Below, piece after piece: positions 53,801 through 61,650 of a stretch of 64,000 nucleotides of DNA. The notes beneath the pieces are model-generated. The model had not been told where the DNA came from. It saw nothing but the letters and a program-made list of their open reading frames with translations, and made no database searches. Source of the DNA: CAYJLC01 sp964370735 (GTDB taxonomy: Bacteria; Bacillota; Clostridia; Oscillospirales; Butyricicoccaceae). The number at the start of each line of letters is the position of its first letter. Within the stretch, counting starts at the first letter, position 1. The stretch spans positions 1 to 64,000 of the forward strand of contig CAYJLC010000005.1 in assembly GCA_964370735.1 (NCBI GenBank), written 5' to 3'. Both the position numbers and the translations under genes were made by a program.

Positions 53801-55675
53801 ATGAAATATTTAGAACAAAAAATCGCTATTTACTCGCGAAAATCTAAATTCACAGGCAAGGGCGAAAGTTGTGAGAATCAAATTGAGCTTTGCAAGGCTT
53901 ATATTTGGGCGCATTTTCCAAAGCTTGCCTACAATATTTTGATTTTTGAGGACGAAGGATATTCTGGTGGGCATCTTGACCGTCCAAAATTTAGAGAAAT
54001 GATGTCACTCATTAAGAAAAAAGAGATTTCTCATATAATCTGCTATCGTTTGGACAGAATATCGCGTAATATTGGCGATTTTGCAGTGCTTATTGAAGAA
54101 TTAAACGATTTAGGCTGTGGTTTTATATCGATTAAAGAGCAGTTTGATACATCAAGTCCGATGGGTCGTGCGATGATGTATATTGCGTCGGTTTTTTCCC
54201 AGCTTGAGCGTGAAACTATCGCCGAAAGAATTCGTGATAATATGCGAGAACTTGCAAAAACCGGTCGTTGGCTTGGTGGTGTGACACCGACAGGTTTTTA
54301 CTCACAGCCTGTGGAAAAAATCACTGTCGATGGCAAATTTAAAAAAGCATTTAAGCTTGTGCCGATTGATGAAGAAATTTCTTTAGTCAAACTGATTTTC
54401 TCAAAATTTATCGAAACTAATTCGCTTTCTGCTACCGAAACTTATTTAGTTCAGAATAATTATAAGACTAAAAATGGCAGAGATTTTTCTCGTTTTACTA
54501 TAAAAAATATTTTAGAAAACCCTGTTTATATGATAGCAGATAAATCGGCATTTGAGTTTTTTGATAAACAAAACGTTGAAATTTATTCTGATATTACAGA
54601 ATTTGACGATAAATCTGGCATTATGGCTTATAACAAGACCATTCAAAAACGTGGCAAGGCACACGAAACTCGCGAAATGTCCGACTGGATTATAGCAGTT
54701 TCAAAACACGAGGGCATTATTTCTGGCGTTGATTTTTCGAAAGTTTTCGATATGCTTGCACATAATAAAGACAAAAGCTATCGCAAACCTCGCTCGCACG
54801 TCGCTCTGCTTTCAGGCATTTTGTACTGCACTTGTGGCGATTATATGCGACCGAAAATGTCGAGCAATAAGAACGCTGACGGCGAATTTATTTACTCGTA
54901 TCTTTGCACGATGAAAGAAAAAAGCAAGATGAAAAAGTGCAAAATGAAGAACCCAAATGGCAATAATTTAGACAAACTTGTGTGCGATGAAATAAAAAAA
55001 CTGTCGACCGAACCATCGATGTTTTTAGCTGAACTTGAGCGTGTTCGCTCGGAAATCAAGACGGACAGCGAGAGTGTGTCGGCTAGACTTGAGCGACTTC
55101 AAAAGCTTAAAAATGATAAGCAAAATGATATTGAAAAACTGACTGCGACAGTGACAAATATTATCGGAACTCCAGCCGAAGTTCATCTGCTTAAAAAACT
55201 GAATGATGACGGTTTGGAACTTAAAAAAATCGAGCAATCTATCGAAGAGCTCAAAAGCATTATCACGCAAAATGCAATGACTGATAGCGAGTTTGATTTG
55301 CTAAAAGACATACTTTCAAATTTTGCAAGCACATTCGACGATATGGGTGTAGAACAAAAACGAATGGCACTTCGTACTTTTGTTAAGAAGATAATTTGGG
55401 ACGGAGAAAATGCTCATATTTATCCACCTGACGTGGACGCATCTTTGGGTGACACGACCGAAACAAAACAAACCCATGTAGGGGACGAAGACCACATCGA
55501 CCCAAATAACGAAACGCAAAATCACAACCAAAACCAAACAAACAGGACGGGTAACCCGTCCCCTACAAAAAACAAACAAACCGATATGATGAAAAACGGT
55601 CAAACAAATGTAGGGGACGGCGCCCTCGACGTCCCGAATGACCAATTATGGACGTTGAGTGAGCATAGAAAATGA
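53801..55675 (+). CDS. spoIVCA: Large serine recombinase of the skin element (SpoIVCA type)
   Basis: 624 residues. Resolvase domain with catalytic Ser15 in 'IAIYSRKS', 'DEGYSGGHLDRP', 'YRLDRISRN' and 'SQLERETIAERIRDNM'. The recombinase domain and a zinc-ribbon with C343/C345 follow ('YCTCGDYMRPKM', spacing CxC rather than CxxC), then a coiled coil (about 430-510). The family core ends near residue 540 ('KKIIWDGENAHIY'). The last 80 or so residues are encoded by dispersed DNA repeats and look like Asn/Gln/Thr-rich junk. The stop TGA is the core of the attachment site. It would cut out the skin element to rebuild sigK. Confidence 0.93.
   Translation: MKYLEQKIAIYSRKSKFTGKGESCENQIELCKAYIWAHFPKLAYNILIFEDEGYSGGHLDRPKFREMMSLIKKKEISHIICYRLDRISRNIGDFAVLIEELNDLGCGFISIKEQFDTSSPMGRAMMYIASVFSQLERETIAERIRDNMRELAKTGRWLGGVTPTGFYSQPVEKITVDGKFKKAFKLVPIDEEISLVKLIFSKFIETNSLSATETYLVQNNYKTKNGRDFSRFTIKNILENPVYMIADKSAFEFFDKQNVEIYSDITEFDDKSGIMAYNKTIQKRGKAHETREMSDWIIAVSKHEGIISGVDFSKVFDMLAHNKDKSYRKPRSHVALLSGILYCTCGDYMRPKMSSNKNADGEFIYSYLCTMKEKSKMKKCKMKNPNGNNLDKLVCDEIKKLSTEPSMFLAELERVRSEIKTDSESVSARLERLQKLKNDKQNDIEKLTATVTNIIGTPAEVHLLKKLNDDGLELKKIEQSIEELKSIITQNAMTDSEFDLLKDILSNFASTFDDMGVEQKRMALRTFVKKIIWDGENAHIYPPDVDASLGDTTETKQTHVGDEDHIDPNNETQNHNQNQTNRTGNPSPTKNKQTDMMKNGQTNVGDGALDVPNDQLWTLSEHRK
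55428..55640. repeat. Dispersed repeats read as the recombinase C-terminal tail
   Basis: Contains CACCTGACGTGGACGCA (also after the ATP-grasp gene and in remB), two 'ATGTAGGGGACG' units, 'GACGGGTAACCCGTCCCCTA' and 'GCCCTCGACGTCCCG', i.e. members of the families at 15305, 15885 and 26175. All are kept in frame. Confidence 0.85.
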
Positions 55676-56027
55676 AATACTAATGTATTTTAGAAATATC
55701 AGAAAAACTCAAAACGATATTTCTATGTCTGAAGTTATAGGAACTGATAAAAATGGCAATAGTTTGACGCTTATAGATACGATTTGTGTGGAAGATAAAG
55801 AATTAATGTCGGTGATAAATCGTGATTGTTATAAAATGCTTGAGAGAAATTTGGAGAAAAAATTAACAAAACGTGAACGCGAGATAATAATCTTACGTTA
55901 TGGGTTGTATGGATTAAATCCACTGACACAAAAAGAAATTGCGAAAAAATACAATATTTGTCGCTCGTATGTGTCAAGGATTGAGAAAAAAGCATTAGAA
56001 AAGTTAAAAGAAGACCTAGAGTTTTAA
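55659..56027 (+). CDS. sigK: sigK, 3' half (sigma-K C-terminal part)
   Basis: Encodes sigma regions 3-4 of sigma-K: 'IENEILMYFRNIRKTQNDIS', 'GNSLTLIDTI', 'REREIIILRYGLYG' and the -35-binding helix-turn-helix 'TQKEIAKKYNICRSYVSRIEKKAL'. The frame can be opened at a GTG at 55659, but it has no proper ribosome binding site and is unlikely to be translated before excision. Joined at the core to the 5' half it gives a continuous 225-residue protein (B. subtilis sigma-K precursor has 241). A terminator follows. Confidence 0.93.
   Translation: MSIENEILMYFRNIRKTQNDISMSEVIGTDKNGNSLTLIDTICVEDKELMSVINRDCYKMLERNLEKKLTKREREIIILRYGLYGLNPLTQKEIAKKYNICRSYVSRIEKKALEKLKEDLEF
55665..55683 (+). repeat. Right attachment core of the skin element
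   Basis: ATAGAAAATGAAATACTAA, matching the left core with one difference. The recombinase stop TGA lies inside it (55673-55675). Confidence 0.88.
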
Positions 56028-56056
56028 AAAAACATGTAAATTATAGATTTTAAAAT

Positions 56057-56083
56057 AAAAGGAGCGTGAAAACGTTCCTTTTA
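56057..56083 (+). terminator. sigK terminator
   Basis: AAAAGGAGCGT and ACGTTCCTTTT form a hairpin with a GAAA loop and one G-T pair. Confidence 0.75.
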
Positions 56084-56193
56084 AAATTGACAGAAAGTGA
56101 AGAAAAATTATATAATTTGTGTATTTTTTATAGTTACACTGTATACAAAAATAGTAAATTTTAAAAAATTACCAAAAAATGTAAAAAAACTTC

Positions 56194-56222
56194 TTGCTTT
56201 TTACCAAATATTGGTGTATAAT
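56194..56222 (+). promoter_or_regulatory. Sigma-A promoter
   Basis: TTGCTT (56194-56199), 17-base spacer, perfect TATAAT (56217-56222), driving the 306-aa gene. Confidence 0.7.
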
Positions 56223-56229
56223 ATAGTTG

Positions 56230-56289
56230 TAGACCCCTCGATAGATAGTAGAGAGGTAAGTCTATCGCGTTATGTCGATTTTCGGCATA
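56230..56289 (+). promoter_or_regulatory. Structured 5' leader with competing hairpins
   Basis: Hairpin A: TAGACCCCTC with GAGAGGTAAGTCTA (56230-56264). Alternative B: CGATAGA (56239-56245) with TCTATCG (56261-56267), which excludes A. Hairpin C: TATGTCGA with TCGGCATA (56271-56289), close to the start codon. It starts just after the -10 box. It matches no riboswitch that I know. Confidence 0.5.
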
Positions 56290-56308
56290 CTGAAAAGAGA
56301 TGATTTTT

Positions 56309-57229
56309 ATGAAAAAGGGCTTTTTGCAAAGTGTACTTCTTGTTTTCAGTTTTTTCATCATCGCGTTTAATTTTATATCAATATACAATCTTCATACTGA
56401 AATATCTCACTTATCACAAAATTATTTGACAGTTCAAGATGAAATTTGGAATTTGCGTGGTGCTCTAAATAAAGAAATAAAAGAGTTTGAAGAAGCTTTC
56501 AGTTCACAATCCAGTTTTTTTAACAACATCGAGGTAAGAGCAGGCTTATCTCAAGAAAAGATTAGTCTAAATATAACAGCGATACCCAAAGATACTTCTA
56601 ATAATGATGATATTTTAGCAAAACTAACTGTGAATGGACAAGTATATGAAAGTAAATTAGTCGATAATGAAGTCGAATTTTTGATAGATTATGCTGATAA
56701 TGTAAATATATTATTTGTTATAAATTCAGGTGAAAATGTAAAAGTTGAGTATTTAGGAGATTACGAAATAGGCTCACTTTTAGAATCTGACATTTCAAAT
56801 TCGATTGAAAAAACAGCAAGTAGCATAATTTTAACTACATACCTTTCAAATGACTGTTTAATCGATTTAGAAGAAATTGATTCAGCAAGTTTTTATATCC
56901 TAGAAGAACCAAATCCTCCAATCAATTTTGCAATAGATTATTCTAATATTTTAAGAAATGAAGTAAGCAGTTTTACATTAGAAGATGATTTAGACGAAAG
57001 TAAAAAAGTATTGGCAGAGGAAATTTTAATACTAGATGGACTACAATTCCAATCTGATATTACTGATTTTATATCAGAGCACAATAAATCATACTGTGTT
57101 TATTTAGCAATAGAAACAAAAGGTGGTGCAGAATTTATTTCTTCATCGTATTTTGTACATAATTCTATTGATTCCGAACCAGTATTTACAACATTGGCGG
57201 CAAGCAAGCTTATGCCAATAATAAATTAG
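56309..57229 (+). CDS. Membrane-anchored hypothetical protein (306 aa)
   Basis: One N-terminal helix (about residues 5-25, 'LLVFSFFIIAFNFISIY') followed by a short coiled-coil stretch ('HTEISHLSQNYLTVQDEIWN') and an acidic, beta-rich extracytoplasmic part. No lipobox and no domain that I recognise. I place the start at the second in-frame ATG because the first has no spaced ribosome binding site. It lies downstream of sigK with its own promoter and structured leader. Function unknown. Confidence 0.65.
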   Translation: MKKGFLQSVLLVFSFFIIAFNFISIYNLHTEISHLSQNYLTVQDEIWNLRGALNKEIKEFEEAFSSQSSFFNNIEVRAGLSQEKISLNITAIPKDTSNNDDILAKLTVNGQVYESKLVDNEVEFLIDYADNVNILFVINSGENVKVEYLGDYEIGSLLESDISNSIEKTASSIILTTYLSNDCLIDLEEIDSASFYILEEPNPPINFAIDYSNILRNEVSSFTLEDDLDESKKVLAEEILILDGLQFQSDITDFISEHNKSYCVYLAIETKGGAEFISSSYFVHNSIDSEPVFTTLAASKLMPIIN

Positions 57230-57259
57230 TTCTCCTCTTTTTTCTCATACTACCCTCGG

Positions 57260-57292
57260 AAGTCGGTTGACAGCTATGCAGTCAATCGACTT
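57260..57292. terminator. Hairpin after the 306-aa gene
   Basis: AAGTCGGTTGAC and GTCAATCGACTT form a 12-bp stem with one G-T pair; the T tail is short. Confidence 0.5.
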
Positions 57293-57339
57293 TTGACGTC
57301 TAGACATTGTTACACTTATATTACAAATTACAAAATCTA

Positions 57340-57369
57340 TTGATTTTATGGGCAAAAAAGTTATATAAT
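57340..57369 (+). promoter_or_regulatory. Promoter of the SLH protein gene
   Basis: TTGATT (57340-57345), 18-base spacer, TATAAT (57364-57369). Confidence 0.6.
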
Positions 57370-57401
57370 AAAATATATAAATACAACATTAGGAGGTTAT
57401 T

Positions 57402-58649
57402 ATGAAAACAAAAATATTTACATCTCTATTAACATTTAGCATGATTTTTTCTGTTTGTGCATTCGCTGGATTTAGCGATGAAAACACTATTGATAAAGAT
57501 TACTTAAACGCAGTTAACGAACTGACAGAATTAGGTGTTATAAATGGATTTTTAAACGAAGATGGAACATATTCTTTCAAACCAGAAGACACTTTAACGA
57601 GAGCAGAAATGACAAAACTTGTTTTTGAAGTTGTGTCTGGAACAGACGGCGACCCAGAACTTTTTGAGTCATTAGAAAACGATTTAACTGATATTTCTGA
57701 CGCAGAATGGGCAAGAGGTTATATTAATTATTGTGTATTAGACGGAATTGTTAGTGGCTATGGTGACGATAGTTTTAAACCAAATAACGCAGTTTCAGAA
57801 GTTGAAGCTTTAAAAATAGTTTTAACAGCATTAGGATATGATGAAACTTTCTCAGGACTTGTAGGCAATGAGTGGTATGCAAATACTATCGCGCTAGCAT
57901 TAGAAATTGGAATTATTACTGATGGAGAAAAAGACTATAATATCCCTTGTGAGCGTCAAGTTGTTGCAGATTATTTATACAAAGCATTAAGTGCAAAAAC
58001 AGTTATTTATAGCGAAGAAAATGAAGAATATGCTTTCGAAGAATTTGAAAACTTAGCCGATAAAACTGGTATTTATGAAGAAAAAGAACCAGAACAAATC
58101 GATGTTCCTGGTAAATATTATGGTTATCTTTTAGATGATGCATTTTCTGTTAAAGGTGAAAATGGCGATGATGCTTTAGAAATTACTTTATGGAATGGCA
58201 CAAAAATCACTGAAATGACAATTTATGAAAATAATACTGTTACAAGTCAAACTATGAAAAAAGGCGCTGTTGTTTGGTATGAAATTTCAAATGACGGAAC
58301 TTATGTCAAAGCTTTTGGTGATACTACTGCACAATCAACAGGGTTAAACGAAGTAGTTTCGGCAGTTACTGGGTATAATGAAAATATTTTAGGCATTGTT
58401 TATACAGATAATGCAAATGCAACAGTAGAAAAAACAGTTACGATTGATGAAGACACTGTTATTTTATATGTAGACTCAAAAGATGTAGTTGGTTATAATG
58501 AAGGTTCAATTGAATTTGCACAAACAAACGAAGCTGGAGATTATACTCCAAATATTATCGTGTCTACTGATGCAGACATGGTAGCGACAGTTATTATTGT
58601 TGATTTAGGAAATGAGCTTGATGGCGAAGCTGTTATTATAAAAGCATAG
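57402..58649 (+). CDS. S-layer-homology (SLH) domain protein
   Basis: 415 residues with a signal peptide (cleavage near 'VCAFA', residue 22). Two clear SLH modules lie at about 25-145: 'AVNELTELGVINGF...FKPEDTLTRAEMTKLV' and 'WARGYINYCVLDGIVSGYGD...FKPNNAVSEVEALKIV', with a third more degenerate one to about 205. The C-terminal 200 residues are beta-rich and of unknown function. The SLH part would hold it on cell-wall polymers. Own promoter, RBS AGGAGG and terminator. Not part of the skin element. Confidence 0.88.
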   Translation: MKTKIFTSLLTFSMIFSVCAFAGFSDENTIDKDYLNAVNELTELGVINGFLNEDGTYSFKPEDTLTRAEMTKLVFEVVSGTDGDPELFESLENDLTDISDAEWARGYINYCVLDGIVSGYGDDSFKPNNAVSEVEALKIVLTALGYDETFSGLVGNEWYANTIALALEIGIITDGEKDYNIPCERQVVADYLYKALSAKTVIYSEENEEYAFEEFENLADKTGIYEEKEPEQIDVPGKYYGYLLDDAFSVKGENGDDALEITLWNGTKITEMTIYENNTVTSQTMKKGAVVWYEISNDGTYVKAFGDTTAQSTGLNEVVSAVTGYNENILGIVYTDNANATVEKTVTIDEDTVILYVDSKDVVGYNEGSIEFAQTNEAGDYTPNIIVSTDADMVATVIIVDLGNELDGEAVIIKA

Positions 58650-58650
58650 A

Positions 58651-59067
58651 AAAAAAGACCGAGAAATCGGTCTTTTTTCTTGTCAAAAACTCTATTTAAA
58701 AAAGCACTTCATCATTTTGAAAAAATCATATATGGGATGACGTCTTTTAATCTAAAACAATTTTTAAAAAGTGAAAACGTTTATGTTACTTGTTCCATTT
58801 GACAAGTAACCAAACAAATTTCAAGGCGTTCCCCCTTGAAAATCCCCTCTGTTTGTGTCATTAATCATAAATTTTGCTTTCGGCACGGATAACCTATATG
58901 TTTTCTGCCCGAAATCCGCTGTTCGCTATTTTTCGGGAAATTTATTGATTTAGTGCTCGCAAGTTAGTGCCTTTGTTTTTAGACAATTTCAAATTTACGT
59001 TTTGTGAAATTTTTTCACGCATATTATTTTAGACAAGCGAAAAGACCGAGAAATCGGTCTTTTTTTA
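58651..59067. repeat. Repeat block flanked by duplicated terminators
   Basis: The terminator AAAGACCGAGAAATCGGTCTTT occurs at 58651-58678 and again at 59040-59067. Between them is a member of the GTTACTTG...CAAGTAAC and CAAGGCGTTCCCCCTTG repeat family (about 58790-58850) plus A+T-rich sequence with 'CGGCACGGATAACC' and 'TTTCTGCCCGAAATCCGCTG' in the positions where the 25843 block has similar words. No gene is visible. The second terminator also serves the convergent fumarase gene. Confidence 0.75.
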
Positions 59068-59109
59068 TGCAAAAATATTTCAGAAACTTTGTTAAAAAAC
59101 TAAACAAGT

Positions 59110-59125
59110 TGTTTCACGTGAAACA
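59110..59125. other. parS centromere site
   Basis: TGTTTCACGTGAAACA, a perfect 16-bp palindrome identical to the consensus ParB/Spo0J site. ParB loads here and spreads, helping SMC condensin recruitment and origin segregation. Its location about 46 kb from dnaA fits an origin-proximal parS. Confidence 0.93.
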
Positions 59126-59127
59126 TT

Positions 59128-59964
59128 TTATATAATCGCAGATTTATGGCGTGTGACATGACAACCTATTGTTACAGCAACAGGAAGTCCAGCTATATGA
59201 GTTGGGAAAGGTTTGATTTTTACAGATAAAGCAGTAATATCGCCAGATAAACCCTGAGGACCTATGCCACTTGCATTAATTTTATCAAGCATTTCGCGTT
59301 CTAGTTCATAATAAAGCTCATTTTTTTGTGTATCTTCTAAAACTAAAGCCTCTTTAGAAAGGACTAAAGCCTTATCGGCAGTGCCACCAATACCCACACC
59401 GACAAAAATTGGTGGACATGGATTTGAGCCAGCTTTAATACAAGTATCTACCACAAAGTCGACTATATCGCTATTTTTTGCGCTAGGAGTGAACATTTTC
59501 AGTGCAGACATATTTTCACTACCAAAGCCCTTTGGAGCAACTACAATCTCGATTTTATCACCGTCTACAAGTTCTGTATAAATAACAGCAGGTGTATTGT
59601 CATTCGTATTTACGCGTATTAAAGGGTCTGACACGATAGAAAGTCGCAAATATCCATCTACATATCCACGACGAACCCCTTCGTTTATAGCGTCGTTAAA
59701 ATTGCCACCTGTGATATGAACATCTTGTCCAACTTTTGCGAAAATAATTACCATACCAGTATCTTGGCAGATAGGAATTTGCTTTTCGCGAGCAACTTCT
59801 ATATTTTTTTTCATAACATCGAAAATATGCTTGCCTAAAGCAGATGTTTCTTCTTCGCTTTTTTGCATAATACAGTCAGAAACATCTTTTGGTAGATATA
59901 AATTTGCATCGACACATAGATTTTTTACAGTTTCAATAATTTCATTTACATGTATTTCTCTCAT
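59128..59964 (-). CDS. Class I fumarate hydratase-type alpha subunit
   Basis: 278-residue N-terminal (alpha) part of a two-subunit [4Fe-4S] hydro-lyase, fumarase or L-tartrate dehydratase. The three cluster cysteines are visible: 'PICQDTG', 'NPCPPIFVG' and 'TIGCHVTRH'. It converts fumarate to malate or dehydrates tartrate together with a beta subunit. No beta gene follows: the next bases hold parS, a terminator and repeats. It overlaps the amidohydrolase stop by ATGA. Fumarase and tartrate dehydratase cannot be told apart here. Confidence 0.87.
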   Translation of the reverse strand: MREIHVNEIIETVKNLCVDANLYLPKDVSDCIMQKSEEETSALGKHIFDVMKKNIEVAREKQIPICQDTGMVIIFAKVGQDVHITGGNFNDAINEGVRRGYVDGYLRLSIVSDPLIRVNTNDNTPAVIYTELVDGDKIEIVVAPKGFGSENMSALKMFTPSAKNSDIVDFVVDTCIKAGSNPCPPIFVGVGIGGTADKALVLSKEALVLEDTQKNELYYELEREMLDKINASGIGPQGLSGDITALSVKIKPFPTHIAGLPVAVTIGCHVTRHKSAII

Positions 59965-61106
59965 ATTGCTTTAACTCCTTCAACAAATACAGAACAAACT
60001 TTTGTTTTATAATCTAAAAATTCACCATCTAAGATAACAAAATCGGCTTGTTTTCCAATTTTTAATGAACCGATTTTTTCATCTAAACCTACAATTTTCG
60101 CAGGGTCAATAGTCATCGATTTTAATGCATCCAATTCGTTAAAATCATCATTTAAACAGATTGCACCACATAATTTAAAATGTTTCAAAGGTGTTTCTGG
60201 GTGGTCTGTCGACATTGCAAAAGTAGCACCAGATTTTTTTAGGATAGATGGTGCATCGGTTGTGAGTTCACGAAGTTCTGGTTTAGAACGGTCGGTTAAA
60301 AGTGGGCCTAAAATTAATTTTGTGTCTTTTAATTTTTCATGTACTTTATAGCCTTCTGTCGCATGGACAATTACTAAATCTAAATCAAATTCGTTAGAAA
60401 TTCTAAGTGCTGTCATAATATCATCGGCACGATGTGCATGAAAATGTGCTTGCGCTTTTTTTTCTAAAACAGGAGTTAATGCCTCGTAATCCATTTCAAA
60501 ATCAGGCATATCTTCTTCGTTTTCAATAGCTTTTGCCTTGTTTTCTATATATTCCTTTGTTTTAAATAAAGTTTCACGAATAGTTTTTACAGTTGCCATT
60601 CGTGTTACAGGAGTTTGGTCTTTTGAATTATAGGTTTTCTTAGGGTTTTCACCTAAAGCAAATTTCATTGCAATATATGGGTCGATTACCATATCATCAA
60701 TATATTTACCATGGGTTTTTGTGGCTAGAATTTGTCCACAAATAGTATTAGCACTACCAGGACTGATTAAAACCGTAGTAACACCGGCAGAAATAGCCTC
60801 TTCAAAACATCTATCAAACGGATTTATGCCATCTATAACGCGAAGTGATGGTGTGATAGGGTTTGTATCCTCGTTTGCATCATCGCCCTCAAATCCTAAA
60901 GAATCTTCGATTAAGCCTAAATGCGTATGGATATCTATAAGCCCTGGAATGATGATTTTCCCACTTGCATCTAAAATATCGTTGTCAGTGCTTGTTAAAT
61001 TTGCCATATCACCAATATTTGAAATAAGTCCATCTTTGATTTCTAAAAAACCATTTTCTAAAATTTCATCTTCTAAAGTATATATTTTAGCATTTGTAAT
61101 TAACAT
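59961..61106 (-). CDS. Amidohydrolase family protein (imidazolonepropionase-like)
   Basis: 381 residues. The start 'MLITNAKIYTLEDEILENG' and 'IIPGLIDIHTHLGL' (metal-binding HxH) are typical of the amidohydrolase superfamily. The C-terminal 'GSLKIGKQADFVILDG' is the usual closing motif. I choose the ATG at 61106 because GGAGGA lies just before it. It resembles HutI/prolidase-like deacetylases, but the substrate is unknown. Coupled to the fumarase-type gene by a 4-base overlap. Confidence 0.85.
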   Translation of the reverse strand: MLITNAKIYTLEDEILENGFLEIKDGLISNIGDMANLTSTDNDILDASGKIIIPGLIDIHTHLGLIEDSLGFEGDDANEDTNPITPSLRVIDGINPFDRCFEEAISAGVTTVLISPGSANTICGQILATKTHGKYIDDMVIDPYIAMKFALGENPKKTYNSKDQTPVTRMATVKTIRETLFKTKEYIENKAKAIENEEDMPDFEMDYEALTPVLEKKAQAHFHAHRADDIMTALRISNEFDLDLVIVHATEGYKVHEKLKDTKLILGPLLTDRSKPELRELTTDAPSILKKSGATFAMSTDHPETPLKHFKLCGAICLNDDFNELDALKSMTIDPAKIVGLDEKIGSLKIGKQADFVILDGEFLDYKTKVCSVFVEGVKAI

Positions 61107-61128
61107 AATTCCTCCAAACAAAATATAT

Positions 61129-61150
61129 GGACGACCATTTGTGGTCGCCC
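61129..61150. repeat. Short hairpin between yabR and the amidohydrolase
   Basis: GGACGACCA and TGGTCGCCC pair around TTTG with one mismatch; similar in composition to the 'GGGGACG' repeat family. It could end yabR transcription. Confidence 0.45.
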
Positions 61151-61181
61151 TAAAATTAATATAAATTTATAATTATTTAAA

Positions 61182-61586
61182 TTATTTTTTGCGTCTTCCA
61201 CCAGTTTTTTTCTCGTTACTATGTTTCACGTCCGTAAGTCGTTCTTGGCTTTCAGACATAAACATTTTAAGTTTATCTTCAAAAGTCATATCATCAGTGT
61301 TTATAGCTTTTTTCTTTGGTGTATAGTGAAAATCTTCTTGTTTTGGTCGTGGTTTTCTTGGTTCAGCTTTTTTAATAGACAGGCTAATTCTACCGTTTTC
61401 ATCTATTTTTATAAGTTTAACACGAACTTCATCCCCTATTTTAACAGCTTCATTGATATCGTTTACAAAAGTAGACGATACTTCAGAAATATGTACCATG
61501 CCAGACTTGTCATTGTCAAATGATACGAAACAACCAAATTTTGTAATGCCAGTTACTTTTCCTGCGTAAATTTCCCCAATTTGCAT
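61182..61586 (-). CDS. yabR: S1-domain RNA-binding protein YabR
   Basis: A single S1 domain (1-75: 'GEIYAGKVTGITKFGCFVSF', 'SGMVHISEVSSTFV', 'RISLSIKKAE') with a basic tail to residue 134. It is the classic gene downstream of divIC in Bacillota; related to polynucleotide phosphorylase and GSP13 S1 domains. It probably binds ribosomes or RNA. AAGTCAT-type A-rich spacer, minus strand with divIC. Confidence 0.9.
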   Translation of the reverse strand: MQIGEIYAGKVTGITKFGCFVSFDNDKSGMVHISEVSSTFVNDINEAVKIGDEVRVKLIKIDENGRISLSIKKAEPRKPRPKQEDFHYTPKKKAINTDDMTFEDKLKMFMSESQERLTDVKHSNEKKTGGRRKK

Positions 61587-61650
61587 AATAAACCCATTCT
61601 ACCAAATAGTATTGGTTATCATCATTTCCAGCTGATGATATGCTGTATTT

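Larger units (their letters stand above)
39083..55683. mobile_element. sigK-intervening 'skin' element, about 16.6 kb
   Basis: The region between the two sigK halves, bounded by matching cores; equivalent core bases are 16,582 bp apart. It carries a SpoIVCA-type serine recombinase at the right end, a divergent small gene (candidate directionality factor), a putative sialic-acid locus (yhcH, two permeases, solute-binding protein, RpiR regulator, sialidase) and a large vWA surface protein. Excision in the mother cell would fuse the halves in frame. No phage structural genes are present. Excision itself is inferred. Confidence 0.92.

Noticed and set aside
55316..55645. Antisense 109-codon frame opposite the recombinase tail
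   Set aside because: Arises from the inserted repeats; no start signal and no similarity that I recognise.
61219..61236. Second parS site (TGTTTCACGT...)
   Set aside because: Only the first ten bases match; the palindrome is not completed and it lies inside yabR.
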